NCBI GenBank assembly: GCA_001899585.1
Contig: MKWE01000053.1
Location: forward strand, 298,015-362,014
Direction: 5' to 3'
DNA from: Rhodospirillales bacterium 70-18
Lineage (GTDB): Bacteria > Pseudomonadota > Alphaproteobacteria > Acetobacterales > Acetobacteraceae
DNA: 64,000 bases
This document shows, piece by piece, positions 38,225 through 46,810 of the stretch (position 1 is its first letter; every line of letters begins with the position of its first letter). The position numbers were made by a program, and so were the translations under genes. The notes beneath the pieces were generated by a model that was not told the origin of the DNA, made no database searches, and was given only the letters and a program-made list of their open reading frames with translations.

Positions 38225-39171
38225 GTCGCGATCTCCTTGGTCCGCCTGGTCACGCCGCGCAGCACGAAGAAGGCGGCCACGGCCAGGATGGGGAACATGA
38301 ACAGGCTGACGGAGGCGCCGAGCGGGATGTCGCCCGACTGGATGCCGACCGAGAAGGCGTAGGTGGCGAACAGATGCGTCATGTCCTGCGGGCCGCCGGC
38401 AGTGAGGATGCGCACGATGTCGAAGTCGGCGAAGGTGACGATGAGGCTGAACAGCACCGTGATCGAGATGATATTGCGCATCATCGGCAGGGTGACGAAC
38501 AGCAGCTTCTGCGTTGCCCCCGCGCCATCGATCGATGCCGCTTCATACAGCTGCTCCGGCACGGATTTCAGCGCGGCGAGATACATGATCATGAAGAACG
38601 GGGTGCCGAACCACACGTTGACCATGATGACCACGATGCGCGCGTTCCAGCCCACGCCCAGGAACGGGATCGACTTGAAGCCAAAATAGTTCAGGATCCA
38701 GTTGAACGCCGAGTACGACGGGTCGAACAGCCACCACCACGACAGCGTCGACAGCGCCAGCGGGATCACCCACGGCACTAGCAACAGGCCGCGCCAGATG
38801 CGCTGGTTCTTGCCGGGGATGTTGTGCATCAGGTGCGCCAGGATGAAGCCCAGGAACGCCTTCAGGATCACCGCGGTGATCGCGAACAGGCAGCTTTGGA
38901 ATATCACCAGCTGGAAGGTGTGGCGCTTGAGCAGGAAGGCGAAATTGCCCAGGCCCACGAACTGAGTCATGCGCTTGTTCAGCATGCTCAGGTAAATGGC
39001 GTAGAACGCCGGATAGATGACCAGGCCCGCGATCAGCAGGATCAAGGGCAGCGCCATCAGGAATGCGATCGTGGAACGCTGCCGCATAAAGCGCGCGAAA
39101 CCCGTTTTCGGCGCCAAGCGCTGGCGCGACATTCCCGCGGCGCCCACGGCGACGCCGGTGCCATCAGCCAT
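38221..39171 (-). CDS. sugar-type ABC transporter permease (MalF/UgpA type)
   Basis: This inner-membrane protein of 316 residues has six helices (IAFLMALPLILLIAGLVIYP first) and the EAA loop EQLYEAASIDGAGATQKL. The start is the ATG at 39171 with GGAGG close upstream; a TTG one codon before is less likely. It follows the binding protein gene by about 75 nt and overlaps the next permease by 4 nt. Confidence 0.88.
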   Translation of the reverse strand: MADGTGVAVGAAGMSRQRLAPKTGFARFMRQRSTIAFLMALPLILLIAGLVIYPAFYAIYLSMLNKRMTQFVGLGNFAFLLKRHTFQLVIFQSCLFAITAVILKAFLGFILAHLMHNIPGKNQRIWRGLLLVPWVIPLALSTLSWWWLFDPSYSAFNWILNYFGFKSIPFLGVGWNARIVVIMVNVWFGTPFFMIMYLAALKSVPEQLYEAASIDGAGATQKLLFVTLPMMRNIISITVLFSLIVTFADFDIVRILTAGGPQDMTHLFATYAFSVGIQSGDIPLGASVSLFMFPILAVAAFFVLRGVTRRTKEIAT

Positions 39172-39246
39172 CAAATCCTCCCATAGCCCAATGCAGAATG
39201 GCCAGCCCGGGTGCGGGCGGCGCCGCGGCGCCGCCCGCCCTGCCGG

Positions 39247-40590
39247 TTAGCGGACGAAGCCTTCCAGCTCGTCGTTGGCCCAGGAGACGACGTCCTTGAT
39301 GCTCTGCCCGCTCTGCAGCTTGGCGAACATCGTCGACATCGTGGCGCGGTTGTAGATCTGCACGCCGATATCCGGCGGCGCCGGCATCGAGGCCAGGTGC
39401 GTCTCGCCGTGATGGGTCTTGCGCACCGGGTAGTTGAACACCGAACCCTTCGGCGGCTCGGCATCCGACCAGATCTTGAAGTCGGTCATCGACAGGAACG
39501 GCGGCAGGTCGTAGCCGAGCACCGCGTTGTCGCGCTCCTCGACATTCTCGCGCTGCATCAGGAAGGTGATCAGTTCCTTCGTGGCGGTCTTGTTCTTGGA
39601 GAACTTCCACAGCCCCCAGAAGTTCATGCTGTGGGGCATGTAGCGCACGCCGGCCGGGCCCATCGGCGCCGGGAAGGTCCAGCAATCCTTGGCCACGTCC
39701 GGCGCGTCGCGCCGCGCCACCGCCCAGGCCGAGGGCGGATTCCAGATCAGCGCGCTTTTGCCGGAAATCAGGGCGCGGTTGTTGGAGGCGTCGTCATAGC
39801 TCACCGCGTCGGCCGGCAGGAACTTCACCAGCTTCTGCATGTATTCGAGGACCTGATTCACCTGGTCCGACTTGACGGTGATGTCGCCCTTCTCGTTGAC
39901 CAGCGCCGCGCCGAAGGCCGCGAAGATCGAGCCGGCGGTGTCCACGGAGTCGGCGGTCTGGCCGAGGCCGATGCCGAAGGTCTTGCCGGCCTTGTGGCAG
40001 GCTTCCGCCGCCTTCAGCATGGCATCGTAGGTCCAGCCTTTCTGCAGCTCGTTCTCGACCTCCTCGGCCGGCCACATCTTGGTGACGTCGATCCCGGCGG
40101 TGTCGCGCAGGATGCTGATCCGCCCGCTTGGCCCCTTGTTCTGCGTGCCCCAGCTGGTCGGCACCGCCAGCCAGCTGCCCTTGTGCAGGCCGAGATACTT
40201 GGACACCGAGTTCACGTCGCCGTACTGGGCGATCAGGCCCTTCACGACGTCGTCCACCGGCTCCAGGTGGTCACGCTGGTTCTGCACTTCCCAGTTCGGA
40301 ATGGTAATGGCGTCGTGGCCGGTGCCGGCTTGCGCCTCGGCATTGATGGTCAACAGGTTCTTGTTGCCCATCGAGGTGATGAAGTCGATCTGTACATCGA
40401 CCTTGTTCTTCGCGGCCCACCCGTCGATCTGCTTTTTGATCGCCACGTTGCCGGCCGGAACCCAATGGTCCCAGAAGAAGATCGACACCTTGCCGGCGGC
40501 GTGGGCGGTGCGGATATGCACCAACGGCAGCGCCGCCGCGGCGGCCCCGATCTGTAATGCCTTGCGGCGTGACACGCGCGATTTGAGCAT
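39247..40590 (-). CDS. ABC transporter extracellular binding protein
   Basis: This 447-residue periplasmic family-1 solute-binding protein has a Tat signal (SRVSRRKALQIGAAAAALPL). The first gene of a minus-strand operon: binding protein, two permeases, ATPase, dehydrogenase. GGGGAGGA lies about 8 nt before the ATG at 40590. FFWDHWVPAGNVA at the mature N-terminus and the Trp-rich body suggest a carbohydrate or polyol ligand; the identity is unknown. The 286-nt region upstream (40591-40876) must hold its promoter; I see no clear motif there. Confidence 0.88.
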   Translation of the reverse strand: MLKSRVSRRKALQIGAAAAALPLVHIRTAHAAGKVSIFFWDHWVPAGNVAIKKQIDGWAAKNKVDVQIDFITSMGNKNLLTINAEAQAGTGHDAITIPNWEVQNQRDHLEPVDDVVKGLIAQYGDVNSVSKYLGLHKGSWLAVPTSWGTQNKGPSGRISILRDTAGIDVTKMWPAEEVENELQKGWTYDAMLKAAEACHKAGKTFGIGLGQTADSVDTAGSIFAAFGAALVNEKGDITVKSDQVNQVLEYMQKLVKFLPADAVSYDDASNNRALISGKSALIWNPPSAWAVARRDAPDVAKDCWTFPAPMGPAGVRYMPHSMNFWGLWKFSKNKTATKELITFLMQRENVEERDNAVLGYDLPPFLSMTDFKIWSDAEPPKGSVFNYPVRKTHHGETHLASMPAPPDIGVQIYNRATMSTMFAKLQSGQSIKDVVSWANDELEGFVR

Positions 40591-40876
40591 GTGTTGAATC
40601 CTCCCCGTGTTCGGCCGGCTTGTGCCGGACATTTCGATTGCCTCAGATGCCGCCGACGAACCCGCCTTCAGCTCCGTAGGAAAGTTAGGCATATCCGGTG
40701 CCCTGACGCAACGCGCGGATGCATCATGAGGCGAAATCTGTCCACGCGGGTTGCCGATGAAGAGGAACCCGGGACCATTTCAGGTGGAATTGCTGAAAAA
40801 TTAAGCGAAGCCGGTCAATTTCGCCAGAATCCGCATGGGTCCTGGCGATTCGTCGCACGGCCCCGCAATGTATGCG

Positions 40877-41398
40877 TCAGATCTCGATGAACACGCTTTC
40901 CCCGGGGCCTTGCAGGCGAATGTCCAGCCGCCAGCCATCCGGCCCGTCCGGGCTGGCGACCAGGCTGGCCCGCCGCGCCGGGTCTTCCACCAGCGCCAGC
41001 AGCGGGTCGGTGGCGTTCAGCGCCTCGCCGGCGAAATAGGCGCGGGTGTAGAGCCGGGTGAGGATGCCGCGCGCCAGGATGTTGAGCGCCAAATGCGGCG
41101 CCTGCAGCGTGTTGCCGCGCCCGGGCACCGGGCCGGGTTTCAGCGTGACGAAGCGGAAGCCGCCATCGGCGCCGGTGGCGCAGCGGCCATAGCCGGGAAA
41201 GCGCTCGTCGGCAGCGGGGCTCGCCTGCCACAGCTCCACGCAGGCATCGGCCACCGGCGCGCCGTCGCCGTCCAGCAGCCGGCCAGCCAGCACCAGCCGC
41301 GTGCCGGCGGCGCCGAAGCGGGTGAGGTCGGCCAGGGCGGGATCGTCGATCAGGTGCCAGTAGGGGCCGATCGTCTGGGCGGCGGTGGCGGGGGTCAT
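40877..41398 (-). CDS. pcaG: protocatechuate 3,4-dioxygenase alpha subunit
   Basis: This 173-residue non-iron subunit of the ring-cleaving dioxygenase (beta-ketoadipate pathway) has the intradiol fold with TIGPYWHLI, ELWQASPAADERFPGYGR and GGFRFVTLKPGPVPG, without the full set of Tyr/His ligands found in the beta chain. It overlaps the pcaH stop by 4 nt. Pairing with PcaH makes the assignment secure; the downstream pathway genes (pcaB, pcaC and so on) are not in the window. Confidence 0.9.
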   Translation of the reverse strand: MTPATAAQTIGPYWHLIDDPALADLTRFGAAGTRLVLAGRLLDGDGAPVADACVELWQASPAADERFPGYGRCATGADGGFRFVTLKPGPVPGRGNTLQAPHLALNILARGILTRLYTRAYFAGEALNATDPLLALVEDPARRASLVASPDGPDGWRLDIRLQGPGESVFIEI

Positions 41399-42117
41399 GC
41401 CTCGTGCTCCGGGCCGGCGTTTTCCATCGGTGTCGCCGCCGGGCCGCGCAGCACGATGTCGAAGCGGTAGCCCAGCGCCCAGTCCGGCTGTGTCGCCGCC
41501 AGGTCGAACATGGCCACCAGGCGCTGCCGGTGCGCCGGGTCCGGCACCGCGTTGTAGACCGGGTCCAGCGGCAGCAGCGGGTCGCCGGGGAAATACATCT
41601 GGGTGATCAGCCGGGTGGCGAAGCCGGCCCCGAACAGAGAGTAATGGATGTGGTTCGGTCGCCAGGCATTGGGGTGGTTGCGCCACGGATAGGCGCCGGG
41701 CTTGATCGAGACGAAGCGGTACCAGCCCTCGGCATCGGTGAACACCCGCCCGGCGCCACGGAAATGCGGGTCCAGCGGCGCGTCGTGCTGGTCGCCGGGG
41801 TGGTGGTAGCGGCCGGCGGCATTGGCCTGCCACAGCTCGATCATGGTCTGCGGCACCGGCCTTCCGTCCTCGTCGGTCACCCGGCCGTGCACGATGATGC
41901 GCTCGCCCAGCGCCGCCTTGCCGTCCACCGTCGACATGTCGGCCAGCGGCGGGAACTGCGCGGGCGAGAAGCGCGGGCCGGTCGCCTCGGTGATGGTGTG
42001 GGCGAAGCGCAGCAGCGGCTGCGTCGGGTGGCGCAGGCGGGTGCTGCCGTAGTCCGGGCTGTCGTTGTCGGGCTGGCTGCCCGGGGCGGCGGCGCGGAAG
42101 CCGAGCGTGCCGGTCAT
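41395..42117 (-). CDS. pcaH: protocatechuate 3,4-dioxygenase beta subunit
   Basis: This 240-residue iron-bearing subunit cleaves protocatechuate to 3-carboxy-cis,cis-muconate. The four Fe(III) ligands are visible with the classic 39/13/2 spacing: Tyr104, Tyr143, His156, His158 (NHIH). The start at 42117 has AAGGAGATGGATGCGCC upstream. It overlaps pcaG (4 nt) and also the stop of a short upstream reading frame. The operon with dgoKA is unusual. Confidence 0.92.
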   Translation of the reverse strand: MTGTLGFRAAAPGSQPDNDSPDYGSTRLRHPTQPLLRFAHTITEATGPRFSPAQFPPLADMSTVDGKAALGERIIVHGRVTDEDGRPVPQTMIELWQANAAGRYHHPGDQHDAPLDPHFRGAGRVFTDAEGWYRFVSIKPGAYPWRNHPNAWRPNHIHYSLFGAGFATRLITQMYFPGDPLLPLDPVYNAVPDPAHRQRLVAMFDLAATQPDWALGYRFDIVLRGPAATPMENAGPEHEA

Positions 42118-42218
42118 GGCGCATCCATCTCCTTGAGGGTTTCCTCCTTGGGGGTTTTCGGGGCCATCCCCATAGGGTCGTCGAGGCTGCCGCCTTCCGG
42201 CTTCGCGCGGAGGAGCAT
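42114..42218 (-). CDS. possible 34-codon leader frame ahead of pcaH
   Basis: An ATG at 42218, 14 nt after the dgoA stop, opens a 34-codon frame whose TGA overlaps the pcaH ATG (ATGA). Its charged, Pro/Glu/Lys-rich product (ending in KEETLKEMDAP) is not recognised. Translational coupling to pcaH is possible, but the frame could be chance. Confidence 0.3.
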   Translation of the reverse strand: MLLRAKPEGGSLDDPMGMAPKTPKEETLKEMDAP

Positions 42219-42232
42219 ACCGGTATCTCTCG

Positions 42233-42850
42233 TCAGCCGGCCAGCGCCGCCACCAGCCGGCGCGCCTTGTCGGCCACCACGGCGGCGCTGTCGCCGGGCT
42301 TGTAGATGGAGGAGCCGATGCCGAACCCGGCCGCCCCCGCCGCCCGCCACGCCGCCAGCCCGTCCGCGTCGATGCCGCCCACCGGCAGCACCGCGGTGCC
42401 GGCCGGCAGCACCGCGCGGACGGCGCGCAGCACCGCCGGGCTGGCCGCCTCGGCCGGGAACAGCTTGATCGCGTCGGCCCCGGCCGCCAGCATGGCGAAT
42501 GCCTCGGTGGGGGTGAAGAAGCCGGGGCAGGCCAGCATGTCGTGCCCCTTGGCCGCGCGCACCACCGCCTCGGCGGCATGCGGGGTCACGATCAGCCGGC
42601 CGCCGGCGGTGGCGATCGCCTCCACCTGGGTGGGGGACATCACCGTGCCGGCGCCGATCAGCATGCGCGCGCCGAAGCGGTCGGCCAGCCGGCCGATGCT
42701 CTCGATCGGGTTGGGGGAGTTCAGCGGCACCTCGACGATGGCGATGCCCTCCTGCTCCAGCGCGGCGCAGATGTCCTCGGCCTCATCGGGCGTCACCCCG
42801 CGCAGGATCGCCACCAGCGGGCAGCGGGCCAGCCATTCCTTCAGTCCCAT
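42233..42850 (-). CDS. dgoA: 2-dehydro-3-deoxy-6-phosphogalactonate aldolase
   Basis: This 205-residue class-I aldolase splits KDPGal into pyruvate and glyceraldehyde-3-phosphate in the De Ley-Doudoroff pathway. It has VAILRGVTPDEA, the Glu of IVEVPLNSPNP (Glu40 area), IGAGTVMSP and the Schiff-base lysine in ADAIKLFPAE. It overlaps the kinase gene dgoK by 10 nt, which fixes the galactonate rather than gluconate branch. Confidence 0.9.
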   Translation of the reverse strand: MGLKEWLARCPLVAILRGVTPDEAEDICAALEQEGIAIVEVPLNSPNPIESIGRLADRFGARMLIGAGTVMSPTQVEAIATAGGRLIVTPHAAEAVVRAAKGHDMLACPGFFTPTEAFAMLAAGADAIKLFPAEAASPAVLRAVRAVLPAGTAVLPVGGIDADGLAAWRAAGAAGFGIGSSIYKPGDSAAVVADKARRLVAALAG

Positions 42851-43746
42851 CGTGTCGCCCCTCCGATGGCGGCCAGCCCGCGTGCCGCCGCGTTCTCGTC
42901 CATGATCCCGGCGGTGCCGCCGCAGGCCAGGATCGCCTCGGCATACAGCGCGCACAGCCCCGGCGTGCCGATCAGGTGCACCAGCGCCTCCGCCGGCAGT
43001 GCTGCCCGCACCTCGTGGCCGATCAGCAGGCCGGACAGATAGGAGGCGCTGGCGGTCTCGGCCAGCTGGCCCATCAGCCCCAGCGTGCGCACGCCGAACA
43101 GGTGGTGCAGCAGGTGCCCCGGCTCGCCCGAGCGCGCCAGCCCGCGCGCGAAGCCGGCCGGGTCGTGCGGCCCGTCCTGCATCATCCGCCCCAGGATGGT
43201 GCCGGCCCGCAGCGCCGCGAACGCCTCGCCGCTGAGATAGGTGCGATAGGCCAGGATGCGGCGGCCGCGGATGCGCGCCCATTTGGAGTGGCTGCCGGGC
43301 AGGCAGACGATGCCCTCGCCGCCCGGCTCGTCGGTCTCCAGCCGGTCGAGCACGCCGATGATCTGGGTTTCCTCGCCGCGCATCACCTCGGGCGTGTCGG
43401 TCTGGTCGGCGTCGGACAGGCCGGGCACCAGCTTCACCCGCACGCCGCCGCCCGTAAGGCCGAACGGCACATCGACCAGCGCGGCGGCGATCTCGGCGGC
43501 GCCGGCGGGGCAGGGCAGGTAGGGCGCCTCCACCCAGCCCTGCCGGCTCCCCACCATGCCGGACAGCAGCACGTGCCGCTCCCCATCCGCCAGCCACGGC
43601 CCGATCGCCGCGTGCAGCGCCGCCGGAAAGCCGCCCGGCTCGATATGCAGGATGCCGCGCGGCGCCTCCAGCCGCGCCAGCACCCGCCCGGCCGCATCCA
43701 GCCGGAAGGCGCGGAAGCTGCTGGTGCCCCAGTCGACGCCGATCAT
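42841..43746 (-). CDS. dgoK: 2-dehydro-3-deoxygalactonokinase
   Basis: This 301-residue kinase phosphorylates 2-keto-3-deoxygalactonate. It has the ASKHA-like first strand MIGVDWGTSSFRAFRLD, the LSGMVGSRQGW loop, LPGSHSKWARI and the RTYLSGEAFA region typical of DgoK. The ATG at 43746 is chosen because the conserved strand begins there; a TTG ten codons earlier is not needed. It is first in an operon with dgoA and pcaHG and is divergent from the polyamine-type importer. Confidence 0.9.
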   Translation of the reverse strand: MIGVDWGTSSFRAFRLDAAGRVLARLEAPRGILHIEPGGFPAALHAAIGPWLADGERHVLLSGMVGSRQGWVEAPYLPCPAGAAEIAAALVDVPFGLTGGGVRVKLVPGLSDADQTDTPEVMRGEETQIIGVLDRLETDEPGGEGIVCLPGSHSKWARIRGRRILAYRTYLSGEAFAALRAGTILGRMMQDGPHDPAGFARGLARSGEPGHLLHHLFGVRTLGLMGQLAETASASYLSGLLIGHEVRAALPAEALVHLIGTPGLCALYAEAILACGGTAGIMDENAAARGLAAIGGATRWD

Positions 43747-43834
43747 GCCACTCCGTTCCCCGCCCCTGTCCGCCAAACGCAGCTTGCCACTCCCGGCCGC
43801 TCACCGCACCATAAGCGGGAGGAGTCTTTGCGAC

Positions 43835-44656
43835 ATGAATATCTGGGATGCAACCTTCTGGCGCACGCTGGTGTGGCGCGGCGGGGTCGGCGCGGTGTTC
43901 GCGGTTGTCCTGCTACCGATGGTCGCCGTGGTGTGGCTGAGCTTCTTCAACCAGGAGATCGCCTCCTTCCCGCCCGACGGCTACACGTGGCGCTGGTATG
44001 TGAACGCCTGGGACCAGAAGCAGTTCGCCCGCGGCTTCATCAACTCGCTGCAACTGGCGGCCATCGCCACCGTCATCGGCGTCACGGCCGGCACCGCCGC
44101 CGCGGTGGCGCTGGTGCGCGGCCGCTTCCCCGGCCGGACGGCGCTGTCCGGCCTGCTGCTGGGGCCGCTGGCGGTGCCGGGCGTGGTGCTGGGCACCGGG
44201 CTGTATGTGTTCTTCGTGCAGATCGACAACGCGATCGACTTCCAGATCGTCGCCACCCTGCCGGGCCTGATCGCCGCCCATGTGCTGCTGACCATCCCAT
44301 GGACGGTGCGGCTGGTTTCGGCCAGCCTGCTGGGCGTCACCGCTTCGGTGGAGGAGGCGGCGGCCAATCTCGGCGCCCGCCCGTTCACCGTGTTCCGCCG
44401 CGTGACGCTGCCGATGATGCGCGCCGGCGTGGTCGCGGCCGCCCTGTTCAGCTTCATCCAGAGCTTCGAGAACCTGGAGCTGACGCTGCTGCTGGTCGGC
44501 CCCGGCCGCTCCACCCTGCCGGTGGAGATGCTGAATTACCTGAATTTCCGTGTCGATCCCACGCTGGCCGCCGTCGCCGCCGTGCAGATCGTGCTGATCG
44601 GAGCCTTGATGCTGATAACCGACCGTTTTGTAAGCCTCTCGAAAGTGGTGTCATGA
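43835..44656 (+). CDS. polyamine-type ABC transporter permease (PotC-like)
   Basis: This 273-residue inner-membrane protein with six helices carries the EAA loop SVEEAAANLGARPFTVFRRV, the pattern of spermidine/putrescine-type permeases. GGGAGGAG lies upstream of the ATG at 43835. It is the first gene of an operon: permease, ATPase, binding protein, binding protein, second permease. Divergent from dgoK by 88 nt. Confidence 0.85.
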   Translation: MNIWDATFWRTLVWRGGVGAVFAVVLLPMVAVVWLSFFNQEIASFPPDGYTWRWYVNAWDQKQFARGFINSLQLAAIATVIGVTAGTAAAVALVRGRFPGRTALSGLLLGPLAVPGVVLGTGLYVFFVQIDNAIDFQIVATLPGLIAAHVLLTIPWTVRLVSASLLGVTASVEEAAANLGARPFTVFRRVTLPMMRAGVVAAALFSFIQSFENLELTLLLVGPGRSTLPVEMLNYLNFRVDPTLAAVAAVQIVLIGALMLITDRFVSLSKVVS

Positions 44657-44678
44657 GCAGCCCAGCGCGGAGTGTCGC

Positions 44679-45773
44679 ATGAGCAGCCTGAGCCTGCAGG
44701 GGTTGCGCCGCACCTATAGCGCCACCGTCGCCGTGGATCGCGTGGACCTGGACATGGCGCAGGGCGAGCTGGTGGCGCTGCTCGGCCCGTCCGGCTGCGG
44801 CAAGACCACCACGCTGCGCATGGTGGCCGGCTTCGTGCTGCCCAGCGCCGGGCGGGTGCTGATCGGCGGCCAGGACGTGAGCCGGGCGCCGCCCTATGCC
44901 CGCGACACCGGCATGGTGTTCCAGGGCTACGCGCTGTTTCCGCACATGACGGTGGCCGACAACGTTGGCTTCGGCCTGGAGATGCGCCGCGTCGGCCGTG
45001 CCGAGCGCGCCACCCGCATCGCCGAGGCGCTGCGCCTGGTGCGGCTGGACGGCCTGGCCGAGCGCCGCCCCGCCCAGTTGTCCGGCGGCCAGCAGCAGCG
45101 CGTCGCCCTGGCCAGGGCGCTCGTCGTCAACCCCAGCGTGTTCCTGCTGGACGAGCCATTGTCCAACCTGGATGCCCGGCTGCGCGCCGAGGTGCGGGTG
45201 GAAATCCGCGCCCTGCAGCAGCGCCTGGGCCTGACCACCCTGTTCGTCACCCACGACCAGGAGGAGGCGCTGACCATGGCTGACCGCCTGGTGGTGATGG
45301 ACCGCGGCCGGGTGCGCCAGACCGGCTCGCCGGAAGAGCTCTACGAGCGGCCGGACAACCTGTTCGTCGCCAGCTTCCTCGGCCGCTGCAACATCTTCCG
45401 CGGCACGGTGGAGCGGCCCGGCCGGCTGCGCGCCGGCACCGCCGCGCTGCCCTGCGACGGCGGTGCGCCGGGCGAGCGCTCCGCCCTGGTGGTCCGCCCC
45501 GAGCGCGTCGCCATCGTCCCCGGCGAGGCGGGCGAGGGGGGCCTGCCCGGCCGCGTCGGGCTGGTCACCTATCTGGGCGGCCTGACCGACTGGCATATCG
45601 ACACCCCGGCCGGCCCCGTGCTGGTCACCCGCCCGACCCCCGCCGAGGGCGATGCGCTGCGGCGCCTGTCGCCCGGCGCGCCGGTGCGGCTGGACTGGAC
45701 CGAGGCCGCCGGCCGGCTGCTGGCCGATGACGAGCACACAGCCGACAAACACAGACAGGGAGACCCGAGATGA
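44679..45773 (+). CDS. polyamine-type ABC transporter ATP-binding protein (PotA-like)
   Basis: This 364-residue ATPase has Walker A GPSGCGKTT, Q-loop VFQGYALFPHM, signature LSGGQQQRVALAR, Walker B VFLLDEPLSNLD, H-loop THDQEEA and a C-terminal TOBE domain (VVRPERVAI). Its stop overlaps the start of the first binding protein (ATGA at 45770-45773). Substrate is probably a polyamine, amino acid or other small amine by family. Confidence 0.9.
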   Translation: MSSLSLQGLRRTYSATVAVDRVDLDMAQGELVALLGPSGCGKTTTLRMVAGFVLPSAGRVLIGGQDVSRAPPYARDTGMVFQGYALFPHMTVADNVGFGLEMRRVGRAERATRIAEALRLVRLDGLAERRPAQLSGGQQQRVALARALVVNPSVFLLDEPLSNLDARLRAEVRVEIRALQQRLGLTTLFVTHDQEEALTMADRLVVMDRGRVRQTGSPEELYERPDNLFVASFLGRCNIFRGTVERPGRLRAGTAALPCDGGAPGERSALVVRPERVAIVPGEAGEGGLPGRVGLVTYLGGLTDWHIDTPAGPVLVTRPTPAEGDALRRLSPGAPVRLDWTEAAGRLLADDEHTADKHRQGDPR

Positions 45774-46810
45774 GTACCAATATCGGCCGCCGCACGCTGC
45801 TGGGCGCCGCCCCGCTGGCCGCCGCCGCCCTCGCCGCCTCCGCCCGCCCGGCGCGGGCCGGCGGGCAGGTGGTGGTCGGCACCTGGGGCGGCGACTACGC
45901 CGAATTGCTGACCCGCAACGTGGAGAAGCCGCTGCTGGCGCCGCAGGGCATCGAGGTGCTGCAGGACATCGGCAGCCAGGACGCCCGCAAGGCCAAGCTG
46001 ATCGCCGAGCGCAACGGACGGCGCAGCAGCATGGACGTGGTGCACCTGTCCGACACCGACATGTACCAGATGGCCCAGCTCGGCGTGTTCGACGACGTGC
46101 CGGCCGACATCGTCACCAACGCCAAAAACATCATCCCGGCGCTGCACCGCGCCTATTCCATCCCGCATATCTTCTCCGGCCAGGTGATCCTGTACAATCC
46201 GGACAAGATCAAAACTCCGCCAAAGGGCTTCGCCGATCTGTGGGACCCGAAGTGGAAGGGCAGGGTGGGCATCCCCGACCTCAACTATCCCGCCGTCACC
46301 TTCGGCACCGCCATCATGGCCGGCGGCTCGATGGGCAACTGGGAGCCGGCCAAGAAGGCGCTGCTCGACCTGAAGAAGAACAAGCCCGTCGTCTACCCCT
46401 CCCACGAGGCGATGGCCCAGGCGCTGAAGGCCGAGGAGGTGTGGATCGCGCCGATGTGGCTGGCGCGCACCTATATGTGGCGCAAGGCGGGGCTGAAAAT
46501 CGCCCATATCGTGCCCGAAGAGGGCGCGATTCCGGTGATTTTCGAGGCCGCGGTGACCAAACACGCGCAGAACAAGGCCAATGGCTGGGCGTATCTGAAC
46601 GCCATGCTGGATGCCGGCGCCCAGGCCGGGTTCGCGGACCGCATGGGCTATGTGCCCACCGTCACCAACGCCAGGCTGCCGGACGACCTGGCCGCGCAGA
46701 TCGGCTTCACCCCCGCCCAGCAGGCGAAGTTCAACGTGCCGAACTACGAGTACCAGGCCAAGAACCTGCCGGCGATCCTCGACTTCTGGAACCGGGAATT
46801 CAAGGCATGA
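45770..46810 (+). CDS. PotD-like periplasmic binding protein (first of a tandem pair)
   Basis: This 346-residue solute-binding protein has a Tat-type signal (GRRTLLGAAPLAAAALAASA). The mature part starts QVVVGTWGGDYAELL and contains the type-II binding-protein features NPDK, FADLWDPKWKGRVGIPD and PLAL-type hinge residues. Its stop overlaps the next gene, a paralogue with about half the positions identical by eye. Ligand unknown. Confidence 0.85.
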   Translation: MSTNIGRRTLLGAAPLAAAALAASARPARAGGQVVVGTWGGDYAELLTRNVEKPLLAPQGIEVLQDIGSQDARKAKLIAERNGRRSSMDVVHLSDTDMYQMAQLGVFDDVPADIVTNAKNIIPALHRAYSIPHIFSGQVILYNPDKIKTPPKGFADLWDPKWKGRVGIPDLNYPAVTFGTAIMAGGSMGNWEPAKKALLDLKKNKPVVYPSHEAMAQALKAEEVWIAPMWLARTYMWRKAGLKIAHIVPEEGAIPVIFEAAVTKHAQNKANGWAYLNAMLDAGAQAGFADRMGYVPTVTNARLPDDLAAQIGFTPAQQAKFNVPNYEYQAKNLPAILDFWNREFKA

